A stretch of 64,000 nt of DNA from Chloroflexota bacterium (lineage in GTDB: Bacteria > Chloroflexota > UBA6077 > JACCZL01). A program made the position numbers and the translations under genes. Under the pieces are notes generated by a model. The model was not told where the DNA came from. It saw only the letters and a program-made list of their open reading frames with translations, and did no database searches. Positions 40,585 through 48,938 of this stretch are shown here, piece after piece. The first letter of the stretch is position 1. Each line of letters begins with the position of its first letter. The stretch covers positions 54,421 to 118,420 of the forward strand of contig JADZEM010000143.1 of the NCBI GenBank assembly GCA_020850535.1, given 5' to 3'.

Positions 40585-43425
40585 ATGCCGGCATCCAGGG
40601 AAAGTCGTTTTCGCACCATGAATCAGTTCAGGACGGCGGTGGAGGATCTGGCGGATCGGCGGCTGGTGAGCGACCTGAGCGGTGGGGAAGTGTCGCTCCA
40701 CGAGGCCGGGGGCAAAGGGGCGGCGCTGACGCGGCTCCTGGCCGGTCGCCTGCCAGCGCCGCCGGGCTTTCTGCTGACGACCGAGGCGTACCGGAGGGCG
40801 GTCGAGCAGGGCGGGCTGGGCGAGGCGATCGAGGCCGTGCTGGCCGAGACGGCCGTGCGATCGGAGACCGCTACGCCGGCCGACGCTGCCGGGCTGCCCG
40901 ACCGCTGGGAGCGCGTCTCGGCCCGGGTGCAGGCGGCGTTCCTGGCGGCGTCGATGCCGTCGGCGGTGGCGGACAGCGTGCGCGAGGCGTACGCCCGCCT
41001 CAGCGCGGAGGCCGGCCAGCCCGACACGCTGCCGGTCGCGGTGCGGTCGTCGGCGACGGCCGAGGATCTGCCGGGCGCAAGCTTCGCCGGGCAGCAGGAG
41101 ACGTTCCTCAACGTCGTCGGCGCGGACGCGGTGCTGGAGGCCGTGCGACGCTGCTGGGCCTCCCTGTGGACGGCGCGGGCGCTGGCCTACCGCGAGCGCC
41201 TGGGCGTCGTGCATGGCGGCGTCGCGATGGCCGTGGTGGTGCAGCGGCTGTTGCCGGCCGAGGTCGCTGGCGTCCTGTTCACGGCGAATCCGACCACGGG
41301 CGCGCGCGACGAGATCCTCGTCAATGCGAGCTACGGGCTGGGCGAGGCCGTCGTGTCGGGGCAGGTGACGCCGGATACGTTCGTGCTGGGTCGGGACGAC
41401 GGTGCGATCCGCTCCACGACCCTTGGCACGAAGTCGGAGATGGTGGTTGCACGCGCGGACCGCGAGTCTGGCACATCCGCCGTGCCGGTGCCGGAGGATC
41501 GCCGGCGGGTGGCAGCGCTCGGCCCCGACCGCCTGCGCGAGCTTGCGGCGCTCGGGCTGCGCGTGGAGCGGCTGGCCGGAGGGACGCCGCAGGATGTCGA
41601 GTGGGCGGTTGCGGAGGGCCAGCTCTGGCTGCTCCAGGCCCGGCCGATCACCGGATTGCCGCCCGCGCCCCTGAAGAATGTTCGCTGGGAGCCGCCCACG
41701 CCCGGCTCGCGCTGGATTCGGCGGCAGGTCGTCGAGCACATGCCGGAGCCGCTCTCGCCGCTCTTCGACGAGCTGTACCTGTCCGGCGGCCTCGAACGCT
41801 CGGGGGATATCGTGATGGCGGCGCTGGAGATCCCCGGCGGCCTGGACGACCTGATCGACCGGCCGATGTTCGCCACCATCAACGGCTTCGCGTATCAGCG
41901 CGCCGACGTCCACCTGAACTGGCGGATGGCGTGGATGCTGTTGCACACGACGGTGCGCGGCCTGGCCGGGCTGTTCCGCAACGGCGTCAGGAACTGGAGA
42001 GACACCGAGCTGCCGCTCTATGAGGCCACCGTCGTGCGTTGGAAGGCGCTCGATCCGGCGGACCTGACGGATGCGCGGCTGCTGGCGGGCATCCGCGAGC
42101 TGGCCGATGCCGACGCCCGTTACTGGTTCGCGGCGGCGCTGGCCATCGGCGCGGCCAAGGTGTCCGATGGCCTGCTGGATTGGTATCTCCGGCAGGCTGC
42201 GCCGGGACGGCAGCTCAGCAGCGGCATCTTCTTGCGCGGACTCTCGGCGCGGGGGCTGGCCGCCGAGCGCAGCCTGGAGGGCGTCGCGGATCTGGTGCAC
42301 CGCTCGGAGGCGTTGCGCCGGCTGGTGCGCGAGACGCCGCCCGACCGTCTGCTGGAGGCGCTGGCGGCCCACCCGGCCGGCCGGCCCGCCCGCGAGGCGC
42401 TGGATCGCTATTTCGACCAGTTCGGGCACCTGATCTACAGCCTCGACTTTGCCGTGCCGACCCAGGTTGACGATCCGCTGCCGGTCTTGATCTCGCTGCG
42501 TGCGCTGGCCGAGCGGCCGGGCCGCGACAGCGAGGCCGAGCAGGCGGTGCTGAGTCGCCAGCGTGACCGGCTCACCCGTCAGACGGATCGCGCGTTCGAT
42601 CCGTTCCGGCGGCGGCTGTTCCGCAACCTGCTTCGCTGGGCGGCTTCGTACGCGCCGTACCGCGAGGAGGCCCTGTTCTACGTCGGGTACGCCTGGCCGA
42701 CGCTCAGGAGGCTGGCCCACGAGCTGGGCCGTCGCCTGACTGCACGGGGAGCGCTGGCCGGGCCGGACGACATCTACTACCTGCGCTCGGAGGAGGTCGC
42801 CTCGGCGATTGGGTTGGCGCCCCTCACCCCCCGCCCCGCTCTCCCGTACGCGGGAGAGGGGGAGTCCGATGGCAGCGACGTGGCTGGGCCTCCAACGACA
42901 GCATCGCACGCACCCGAGTCGATGGACACAACCCATGCTTTGGCGCGGGTGGCGATGGAGCGGCGGGAGCTGCGCGAGGCCCGCAAGCGGCTCCAGCCGC
43001 CGGCCGCCGTGCCGCCGGCCTACCGCTTCATGCTCGGCCCGATTGACCTCTCGTCGCGGGAGTCGCTGCGGCGGAACGACACGACGAGCGACATCCTGAG
43101 CGGGTTTGCGGTCAGTCCGGGCAGGGTCACGGCCCCGGCCAGCGTGATCCTCTCGCCGGCCGACTTCGGGCGGATGCAGCCGGGGACGGTGCTGGTCTGC
43201 CCGACCACCACGCCGGCCTGGACGCCGCTGTTCTCGCAGGCGCGGGCTCTCGTGACGGACATCGGCGGCGTGCTGGCCCACGGCTCGATTGTGGCGCGCG
43301 AGTACGGGATCCCGGCGGTGATGGGCACGGGCATCGCGACGCAGCGCATCGAGCAGGGGCAGACGATCACGGTGGACGGCGACGCTGGCGCCGTCACGCT
43401 CGGGGGCAGGCATCACCCGGTGTGA
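40585..43425 (+). CDS. PEP-utilising enzyme (PEP synthase / rifampin phosphotransferase-like)
   Basis: 946 aa. N-terminal ATP-grasp PPDK domain (about 20-360): GGKGAALTRLLAGRLPAPPGF, VAVRSSATAEDLPGASFAGQQETFLNV, ANPTTGARDEILVNASYGLGEAVVSG, WLLQARPITGLP. A helical linker follows, then the mobile His domain with VLVCPTTTPAWTPLF and TDIGGVLAHGSIVAREYGIPAVMGTG (phosphorylated His). The PEP-binding barrel of true PEP synthase is lacking, so it is closer to rifampin-phosphotransferase-like dikinases. At 42823-42873 a CCCTCACCCCCC repeat is embedded in frame, adding PLTPRPALPYAGEGE in the linker. ATG 40618 is an alternative start. Confidence 0.87.
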   Translation: MPASRESRFRTMNQFRTAVEDLADRRLVSDLSGGEVSLHEAGGKGAALTRLLAGRLPAPPGFLLTTEAYRRAVEQGGLGEAIEAVLAETAVRSETATPADAAGLPDRWERVSARVQAAFLAASMPSAVADSVREAYARLSAEAGQPDTLPVAVRSSATAEDLPGASFAGQQETFLNVVGADAVLEAVRRCWASLWTARALAYRERLGVVHGGVAMAVVVQRLLPAEVAGVLFTANPTTGARDEILVNASYGLGEAVVSGQVTPDTFVLGRDDGAIRSTTLGTKSEMVVARADRESGTSAVPVPEDRRRVAALGPDRLRELAALGLRVERLAGGTPQDVEWAVAEGQLWLLQARPITGLPPAPLKNVRWEPPTPGSRWIRRQVVEHMPEPLSPLFDELYLSGGLERSGDIVMAALEIPGGLDDLIDRPMFATINGFAYQRADVHLNWRMAWMLLHTTVRGLAGLFRNGVRNWRDTELPLYEATVVRWKALDPADLTDARLLAGIRELADADARYWFAAALAIGAAKVSDGLLDWYLRQAAPGRQLSSGIFLRGLSARGLAAERSLEGVADLVHRSEALRRLVRETPPDRLLEALAAHPAGRPAREALDRYFDQFGHLIYSLDFAVPTQVDDPLPVLISLRALAERPGRDSEAEQAVLSRQRDRLTRQTDRAFDPFRRRLFRNLLRWAASYAPYREEALFYVGYAWPTLRRLAHELGRRLTARGALAGPDDIYYLRSEEVASAIGLAPLTPRPALPYAGEGESDGSDVAGPPTTASHAPESMDTTHALARVAMERRELREARKRLQPPAAVPPAYRFMLGPIDLSSRESLRRNDTTSDILSGFAVSPGRVTAPASVILSPADFGRMQPGTVLVCPTTTPAWTPLFSQARALVTDIGGVLAHGSIVAREYGIPAVMGTGIATQRIEQGQTITVDGDAGAVTLGGRHHPV
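42823..42873 (+). repeat. CCCTCACCCCCC repeat embedded in frame in a coding sequence
   Basis: CCCCTCACCCCCCGCCCCGC then the hairpin CTCTCCCgtacgcGGGAGAG and GGGGAG. Same family as the intergenic copies at 29236-29354 and 30470-30582. Here it keeps the reading frame and encodes PLTPRPALPYAGEGES in the linker of the PEP-utilising enzyme. Confidence 0.8.
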
Positions 43426-43549
43426 TAGCTTGACTCACTGACTGCTGCTTGTGCTATCGCTCGCACCGGCGTACGATCCTGTCTGACACGGTCGAAGGGC
43501 GCTGCCTGCCGCGCGTGTGGGCGTGCGCCCTGTGGGTGGGGGAGGCAGC

Positions 43550-44845
43550 ATGGCGTCCAGTGACCTCGTCAAGCCAGATGCCAGCGCCGTGGCCGCCGCT
43601 GGCGTACAGCAGGTCACCGCTGCCGCGCCGCCATCCTGGCTCGGCTGGGCCGGCTACCCCTGGGTCGTGCTCTTCGCCAGCTCGCTGGTGCAGACCTCCG
43701 CGTCGTTCGGCAACCAGTCGATCTCGCCGCTCGCGCCGTTTCTGGTCGCGGATCTGGGACTCAGCAAGGCCAATATCGGGTCGCTGGTGACGGCCACCTA
43801 TATCGGGGCGACGTTGGTGCTGGTGCTGGCCGGCAGCCTGAGCGACCGCTTCGGGGTGCGGGCGCTGTTCCTGATCGGCATGGCGATGGCCGGCATCCCG
43901 CTGGCGGCGGCATCGGTTGCCCCGAGCTACCTGTGGCTGCTGGTCCCGATGGCGTTGTACGCCGTGGGCAACGGGTTCTCGCTGCCACCGACCACCCGCG
44001 CCATCGTCGAATGGTTCCCCACGAACCGGCGGGGCGTCGCGATGGGCGTCAAGCAGACGGGCGTGGCGCTGGCGGGGATGATCTGCGGCCTGGCGGTGCC
44101 GCCGCTCGGGCAGGCGATCGGCTGGCGGGGGACGATCCTGGTGCTCGGCGTGATGACGGTGTTGTCCGGGGTGCTGGCCTGGGTGCTGTTCCGCGACCGC
44201 CCAGATGACCCGTCGGCCGGCCCGAAGCCGCCCCGTCCTGGCTTCCTGACGGTGGCCCGCAATCGGAGCCTGCTGCTGCTGTCCGGCGTGACATTCCTGT
44301 ACGCGGGCGTGCAGCTCTCGCTGGCCGGCTTCATGGTGCTGTTCCTGACGGAGAAAGTCGGGATGGGCGTGACCGAGGCCGGGGCGATGCTGGCGCTGGC
44401 GCAGGCCGGGGGCATCGTCGGGCGGATCGGCTGGGGGATCGTGAGCGACGTGCTGTTCGGCGGGCGGCGCAAGATCGTCATGGCGATCTTCAGCGTGATG
44501 GCGGCCGTGTCGTCGGTCGTGCTCTCGCTGACCGGGCCGGACACCCCGAGGATCGTGCTGCTCGTGACGCTGGCTGTCGCGGGGGTCTCGGCTATCGGCT
44601 GGAACGGCATCAACATGCTGTTCGTGGCGGAGATCGCCGGGCGGCAGGCTTCGGCGACGGCGGCCGGCTTCAACCTGACGGCGAGCTACCTGGGCATCAT
44701 GGTGGGGCCGCCGATCTTCGGCATCCTGGTGGACATGACGGGCGCGTACACGACGGCGTTTCAGGTGGGTGCCGCGGCGTCGCTGGCGAGCCTGTGCCTG
44801 CTGGCGCTGATCAAAGCCCCGGAGCACGCCGAAAACCGGGGATGA
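43550..44845 (+). CDS. MFS transporter
   Basis: 431 aa, about 12 TM. Motif A-like GSLSDRFGVRALF after TM2, EWFPTNRRGVAMGVKQTGVALAG typical of the nitrate/nitrite, oxalate-formate and CynX-like groups, and a matching second half with GRIGWGIVSDVLFGGRRK. Substrate unknown; organic anions are most likely by subgroup. Start ATG 43550 with GGGGGAGG upstream. Confidence 0.87.
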   Translation: MASSDLVKPDASAVAAAGVQQVTAAAPPSWLGWAGYPWVVLFASSLVQTSASFGNQSISPLAPFLVADLGLSKANIGSLVTATYIGATLVLVLAGSLSDRFGVRALFLIGMAMAGIPLAAASVAPSYLWLLVPMALYAVGNGFSLPPTTRAIVEWFPTNRRGVAMGVKQTGVALAGMICGLAVPPLGQAIGWRGTILVLGVMTVLSGVLAWVLFRDRPDDPSAGPKPPRPGFLTVARNRSLLLLSGVTFLYAGVQLSLAGFMVLFLTEKVGMGVTEAGAMLALAQAGGIVGRIGWGIVSDVLFGGRRKIVMAIFSVMAAVSSVVLSLTGPDTPRIVLLVTLAVAGVSAIGWNGINMLFVAEIAGRQASATAAGFNLTASYLGIMVGPPIFGILVDMTGAYTTAFQVGAAASLASLCLLALIKAPEHAENRG

Positions 44846-44853
44846 CGGCGCTG

Positions 44854-44882
44854 TTCCCAACAATCCGCCGGTTGGCTACCAT
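44854..44882 (+). promoter_or_regulatory. Candidate promoter of the VOC gene
   Basis: TTCCCA (44854-44859), 17-bp spacer, TACCAT (44877-44882), about 60 bp before the ATG at 44943. Each box matches sigma-70 consensus only partly. Confidence 0.3.
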
Positions 44883-44942
44883 CCGTACGTAAGCTGCAAG
44901 GCCGTAGCGGTCGGGCCGCGAGCGGCAGGGGAGGGATCGTCG

Positions 44943-45413
44943 ATGATCACGATTACGCGGCTGAACCACGTCGTGTTCTGGGTCCGCAACGCCAGGAAGT
45001 CGCTCGCCTTCTACCAGGGCGTGCTCGACTTCCAGCCCATCTCCGAGCCGACTGACCGTGGCGTCTTCCTGCGGGCCAGTGGCAGCGACAACCACCACGA
45101 CCTGGCGCTGTTCAGCATCGGGGAGGACGCGCCGGGGCCGACGACGGGCAAGCAGGTGGGGATGTACCACGCGGCGTTCGAGGTGGCGACGCTGGAGGAT
45201 CTGGCGCGGGCGCGCGAGGCGCTGATCGAGGCGAAGGCGCTGGTGGGCGAGACGGACCACGGCGCGAGCTTCAGCCTGTACGTCCACGACCCTGACGGCA
45301 ACGAGCTGGAGATCTTCTGGCTGCTGCCGAAGGAGGAGTGGGAGCGCAAGCCGGCGACCCGCACGCTCGACCTGGCTGGCGAGATCGAGCGGCGGGCTGC
45401 AGCGCCCGTCTGA
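44943..45413 (+). CDS. VOC family dioxygenase/glyoxalase-like protein
   Basis: 156 aa. Two VOC modules with metal ligands His in LNHVVFWVRN, His in MYHAAFEV and Glu in GNELEIFW; LYVHDPDGNELEIFW is the hallmark of extradiol-dioxygenase-like VOC proteins. Catechol-type ring cleavage or another metal-dependent reaction is possible. ATG 44943 with GGGAGGGA upstream. Stand-alone gene. Confidence 0.87.
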   Translation: MITITRLNHVVFWVRNARKSLAFYQGVLDFQPISEPTDRGVFLRASGSDNHHDLALFSIGEDAPGPTTGKQVGMYHAAFEVATLEDLARAREALIEAKALVGETDHGASFSLYVHDPDGNELEIFWLLPKEEWERKPATRTLDLAGEIERRAAAPV

Positions 45414-45749
45414 CCCATGCGCCCGAAGTTCCAGGATGCCAGCACGACGAGGCTACCCTCCGACTCCTGTTGCGCGGGAACCCGGAGTGGGCAGTTTCAG
45501 TCGGAGAGGCGCCGTCATCTCGTGCACATCATGCAACGTCATGTGTCAGCCTGAGCGAAGCGAGGAACGAGCGAAGTCGAAGCATCTCACAGCTTGTGCG
45601 AGCGCATAGGCGCGTGAGATCCTTCACTGCCCTCGCAAGCTCAGTCCGTTCAGGCTGACATCGGCTCAGGCGGACATCGGCTCTTGCACGCGACATGCTC
45701 CATTGGCCTTTTGTCACGCTGTTGGAGCAGTTCTCCCCGGGGGCGGCGG
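45414..45749. repeat. Intergenic region with GTCAGCCTGAGCGAAGCGAG repeat
   Basis: 336 bp. At about 45541-45665 it holds a TGTCAGCCTGAGCGAAGCGA unit and the opposite-facing AGTCCGTTCAGGCTGACATC, plus CTCACAGCTTGTGCGAG..., i.e. inverted ends of the TCATCC/TGACA family seen at 29668 and 38055. Lies between convergent genes. No coding sequence supported. Confidence 0.55.
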
Positions 45750-46658
45750 CTACTCCGAGGCCAGGAACTGGACGGGCACCCAGCCGGTGCGGCGGGCGTC
45801 AAGCTGGATCTGCGCCCAACTGCCCTGCACGCTGAGCACCGTCACGAGGCCGCCCTCGGGGACGCCGGCCGGCGTGCGTGCGCCGTCACGGGGGGCGCTG
45901 TAGAGGATGACGCCGCGCCCGTCCGTCCGCACCACCCGGGCGCGACGTCCGGCTGCGGCCGTCCCGCCCCGCGTGACTGCCGTCGGCGCGGGTGTCGTGG
46001 CGCGCGCAGGGGTCGTGGTTGGCGCGGGCGTCGGCTGGGTGGTCGGTTGCGGCCGGGCCGTGGGCTGCGCCAGCACGGTCGGTCGCGGCTCGACGACCGC
46101 CGGCCCGGCGACTGCTGGCCCGGCGACTGCTGGCCCGGCGACTGCTTCGGCCGCTGGCCCGGCGGCGACCTCGGCCGGCCCTGGCTCCGCGATGACGGCC
46201 GGCGGCCCGGCAGCCAGCTGATCGCCGGGCAGCGAATGGTCGACCAGCGCGGCACCCGCCGCACTTGTCGCACCCGGCACGCCTGCCTGCTCGCCGGCGA
46301 CCGTCGAGACGTCCTGGTCGGCGGCAGCGGATGCGTTGGCAGGAGCGCCGTCGGCCGGGGCGGGCTGCGGCGCGGCGCGGCTCGTTACGGGCGAATCGAG
46401 CGACACGACGACGACCGGCCCTGGCGGCGCTGCACCCTCCTCTGGGCGGAGCGAGGCGGGGCTGGGAGGATGCAGCATGGCGCCGATCGGGCCGGCCAGC
46501 CGGATCAACTGGCTGGAGAAGAGGAAGATGCCGATCGCGACGATCACCAGCGCCAGCATGATCCCCGCCACGACGCCCTCATGCTGGCTGTCGTGTCGGC
46601 GGACCCACGGCGGCCGAGCGACACTACGATCCCGGTTGCCCCCGGCTACGACCGCCAT
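45750..46658 (-). CDS. Membrane-anchored SH3b-domain protein
   Basis: 302 aa. Short basic cytosolic N-terminus, one TM (VVAGIMLALVIVAIGIFLFS), a long Pro/Ala/Thr linker with GPAVAGPAVAGPAV repeats, and a C-terminal SH3b domain (about 240-302: ARVVRTDGRGVILYSAPRDG ... LVTVLSVQGSWAQIQLDARRTGWVPVQFL). Probably cell-envelope binding. Start ATG 46658 has GAGAGG 6 nt upstream; ATG 46679 is an alternative. Confidence 0.78.
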   Translation of the reverse strand: MAVVAGGNRDRSVARPPWVRRHDSQHEGVVAGIMLALVIVAIGIFLFSSQLIRLAGPIGAMLHPPSPASLRPEEGAAPPGPVVVVSLDSPVTSRAAPQPAPADGAPANASAAADQDVSTVAGEQAGVPGATSAAGAALVDHSLPGDQLAAGPPAVIAEPGPAEVAAGPAAEAVAGPAVAGPAVAGPAVVEPRPTVLAQPTARPQPTTQPTPAPTTTPARATTPAPTAVTRGGTAAAGRRARVVRTDGRGVILYSAPRDGARTPAGVPEGGLVTVLSVQGSWAQIQLDARRTGWVPVQFLASE

Positions 46659-46902
46659 GTCTCGCCTCTCACGCTCCATGCTCTCGTCGGGGAGCGTGGG
46701 GAGACCACCACGGCTCGCCTCGACCGCCCCATTCTATGCACAGCGTGTTCCGCGGTTCTGTCCAACAGGCGGCTGCGCGACGGCGGCCCGGACGATGTTT
46801 GTCGGTTGTGTCGGGAGGGTTCTCTTCGAGAGCGCCGCTCATGAATGCAACACAGGGTGGCGGCTGGTCTCTGGAAAGTCGTAACCCGGATGTGACGAGG
46901 CG

Positions 46903-48879
46903 TCAGCGGGCGGTGACCTGGACCGTCGTGAGGGGGAGCGTGGCGGCTGGCTGGTCGGCGCGGCGGATCGGCTGGCCGGCCTCCGTCGAGAGCACGACGT
47001 CGAGCGTGTACTGGCCAGGGGGTGTTCGGCTCGGGACGGCCAGCTGCTCGCGCCGAATGACGACCCAGTCGCCCTCTTCGACCGCCGGCAGCGGTCGGGT
47101 GGGGCTCTCAGAGGGGAAGATGCGTCCGTTGGCGTCCACCAGCCGGAGCGTCGGGACCGGCCCGGGGATGGTCGATTGGCTGGTCAGCCACCAGAACAGG
47201 GTGACGGGCAGATCGGAGCCGGCGCGGACGGTCTTCTCTGCTCGGTAGCCGAAGAACTGGACTGGCCCGTCAAAGCGCGCCAGCAGCCGCGACGGCGCGA
47301 GCGAGGCCCAGCCCTGCGGTCCACGGTCGGGCACGAGGGTGATGCGCGCCCGTGCGACGCCCTCGCGGTTGTTGCGACTCGGGGCCAGGACGGTCGCCTT
47401 GCGCTCGCCGAAGCGCTCCATCGACTCGATGGGGTCCAGGTCGGGCAGCTCGACGACGACGGTTGGACGGAGCATCCGGAAGAGCAGGGTGTCGGCGGGC
47501 AGGAAGCGCGGCTCGACGTGGGGCCGCAGCAGGTAGTCGAGGACGGCCGGCGCCTCGGCCGTCAGCGGATCGGTCTCGCCGGCCAGCACCCAGACCTGGG
47601 GCGCGCCCGCCGCTCCGGCCGCCGCGATGGCGCGGTCCGCCAGGGCCTGCCAGTAGCGGATCGGCGGCTCGACCCCGTAGCGCTCGCCGGTCCCCAGCAG
47701 CTCGGAGGCCTCGCGGGGCACGTCCACGGCGGCCACGCGCAGGGCCGGCGGGGCCGTTGGCGGCTCGTCGATCTCGTAGGCCTCCATCAGCCGGTAGACC
47801 AGCCCGGTGGCCGTCAGCTGATAGGCCAGGAGGCTGGCCAGGAGCAGGCCACCGAGGCCTGCCAGCGGCCGGCGTGGACCCTGGAGCAGCCACCCGAGCG
47901 GCAGCGCCATCACCATGAAGACGGCCGGCGAGAGGGCCACGAGGTAGTGGAGGTAGACTGAGGACGACTGCCCGATCAGCGTGAGACTCGGGAGGACGAG
48001 CCAGATCGCCGGCAGCAGCCTCGCCTCCCAGCCGGGCGTGCGCCGGGCGGCAGCCGTGATGGCCATCCCCAGGCCAGCCGCCAGCAGCGCGCCGACCAGC
48101 AGCAGCACGACGCGGCCAGCCTGCCCGAACGGGTTGAGCCAGGGGGCGATATCGCTGACGGCCGGCAGCAGCCCGAAGCCGGACGCGCTCCAGAGCACCA
48201 ACTCGATGGCCCCGTTGCGGGGCGCCAGCCCGACGCCTCGGTTGCCGTCCTCCAGCCGGGCCGAGACCTCTGCCCAGTGCAGGCCCACCCACGAGAGGTA
48301 CGGCACGGTGAGCAGGGTGCCGAGCAGGATGCCGGCGGCCGGCCAGCGAACGCCCCAGCGCCACGGCCAGAGCAGCAGCGTGAGCAACGCGGCCGGGCCG
48401 TAGATCAGCGAGAGAATGCGGATCTGCACCTGCACGGCCAGCGCCACGAAGAAGGCCACCGCCCAGCGCGCCCGCCGCTGCACCACCACTTCGTAGGCGG
48501 CCCAGAGCGCCACGATGGTGAACAGCGGCACGATCTCGGCCCAGCTGCGGCGGCTGTAGTAGACGGCCCATGGGTTCGCGGCGAACAGCAGGCCAGCCGC
48601 CAGCGCCACGCCCGGCCCCAGGAAGCGGCGGGTCAGCAGGTAGGTGAGCGCAACGGCCAGGACGTTGAGCAGCCCGACCAGCACCACCCCCGCCGACGCC
48701 GAGGACGCGGCCAACGCGGCCGGCAGCAGCAGGTAGACCGAGCCGGGCGGATCGGGCACGCCCCAGGACGTCATCGGGCCGGTCAGGGCTGGGCCGTGCC
48801 ACAGGACATCTCGCGCACGCGAGAGCACGTCCACGTCGTCGTAGCGGAGCGGCGCGAGATCGACGCGCCAGAGCCGCAA
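46903..48879 (-). CDS. Polytopic glycosyltransferase-like protein (GT-C, ArnT/PMT-like)
   Basis: 658 aa as drawn from TTG 48879. Early loop with RYDDVDVLSRARDVL (the acidic pair expected for GT-C enzymes), 10-12 TM helices to about residue 370, then an extracytoplasmic C-terminal domain with beta-rich segments (GPVQFFGYRAEKTVRAGSDL ... PPGQYTLDVVL). Translation in frame upstream of 48879 gives a further TM (WRIGPLALVVTLAAVL) with no ATG, GTG or TTG, so the true start is probably upstream at an unusual codon or the frame is disturbed. Likely lipid-linked sugar transfer; the preceding gene encodes a related protein. Confidence 0.72.
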   Translation of the reverse strand: MRLWRVDLAPLRYDDVDVLSRARDVLWHGPALTGPMTSWGVPDPPGSVYLLLPAALAASSASAGVVLVGLLNVLAVALTYLLTRRFLGPGVALAAGLLFAANPWAVYYSRRSWAEIVPLFTIVALWAAYEVVVQRRARWAVAFFVALAVQVQIRILSLIYGPAALLTLLLWPWRWGVRWPAAGILLGTLLTVPYLSWVGLHWAEVSARLEDGNRGVGLAPRNGAIELVLWSASGFGLLPAVSDIAPWLNPFGQAGRVVLLLVGALLAAGLGMAITAAARRTPGWEARLLPAIWLVLPSLTLIGQSSSVYLHYLVALSPAVFMVMALPLGWLLQGPRRPLAGLGGLLLASLLAYQLTATGLVYRLMEAYEIDEPPTAPPALRVAAVDVPREASELLGTGERYGVEPPIRYWQALADRAIAAAGAAGAPQVWVLAGETDPLTAEAPAVLDYLLRPHVEPRFLPADTLLFRMLRPTVVVELPDLDPIESMERFGERKATVLAPSRNNREGVARARITLVPDRGPQGWASLAPSRLLARFDGPVQFFGYRAEKTVRAGSDLPVTLFWWLTSQSTIPGPVPTLRLVDANGRIFPSESPTRPLPAVEEGDWVVIRREQLAVPSRTPPGQYTLDVVLSTEAGQPIRRADQPAATLPLTTVQVTAR

Positions 48880-48938
48880 GACGGCGGCGAGCGTGACGAC
48901 CAGCGCGAGCGGCCCGATCCGCCAGAATGCTGCCCGGC

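Noticed and set aside
39874..43416. 1180-codon minus-strand open frame
   Set aside because: Antisense shadow of the exported protein and PEP-utilising enzyme; composition typical of high-GC shadow frames.
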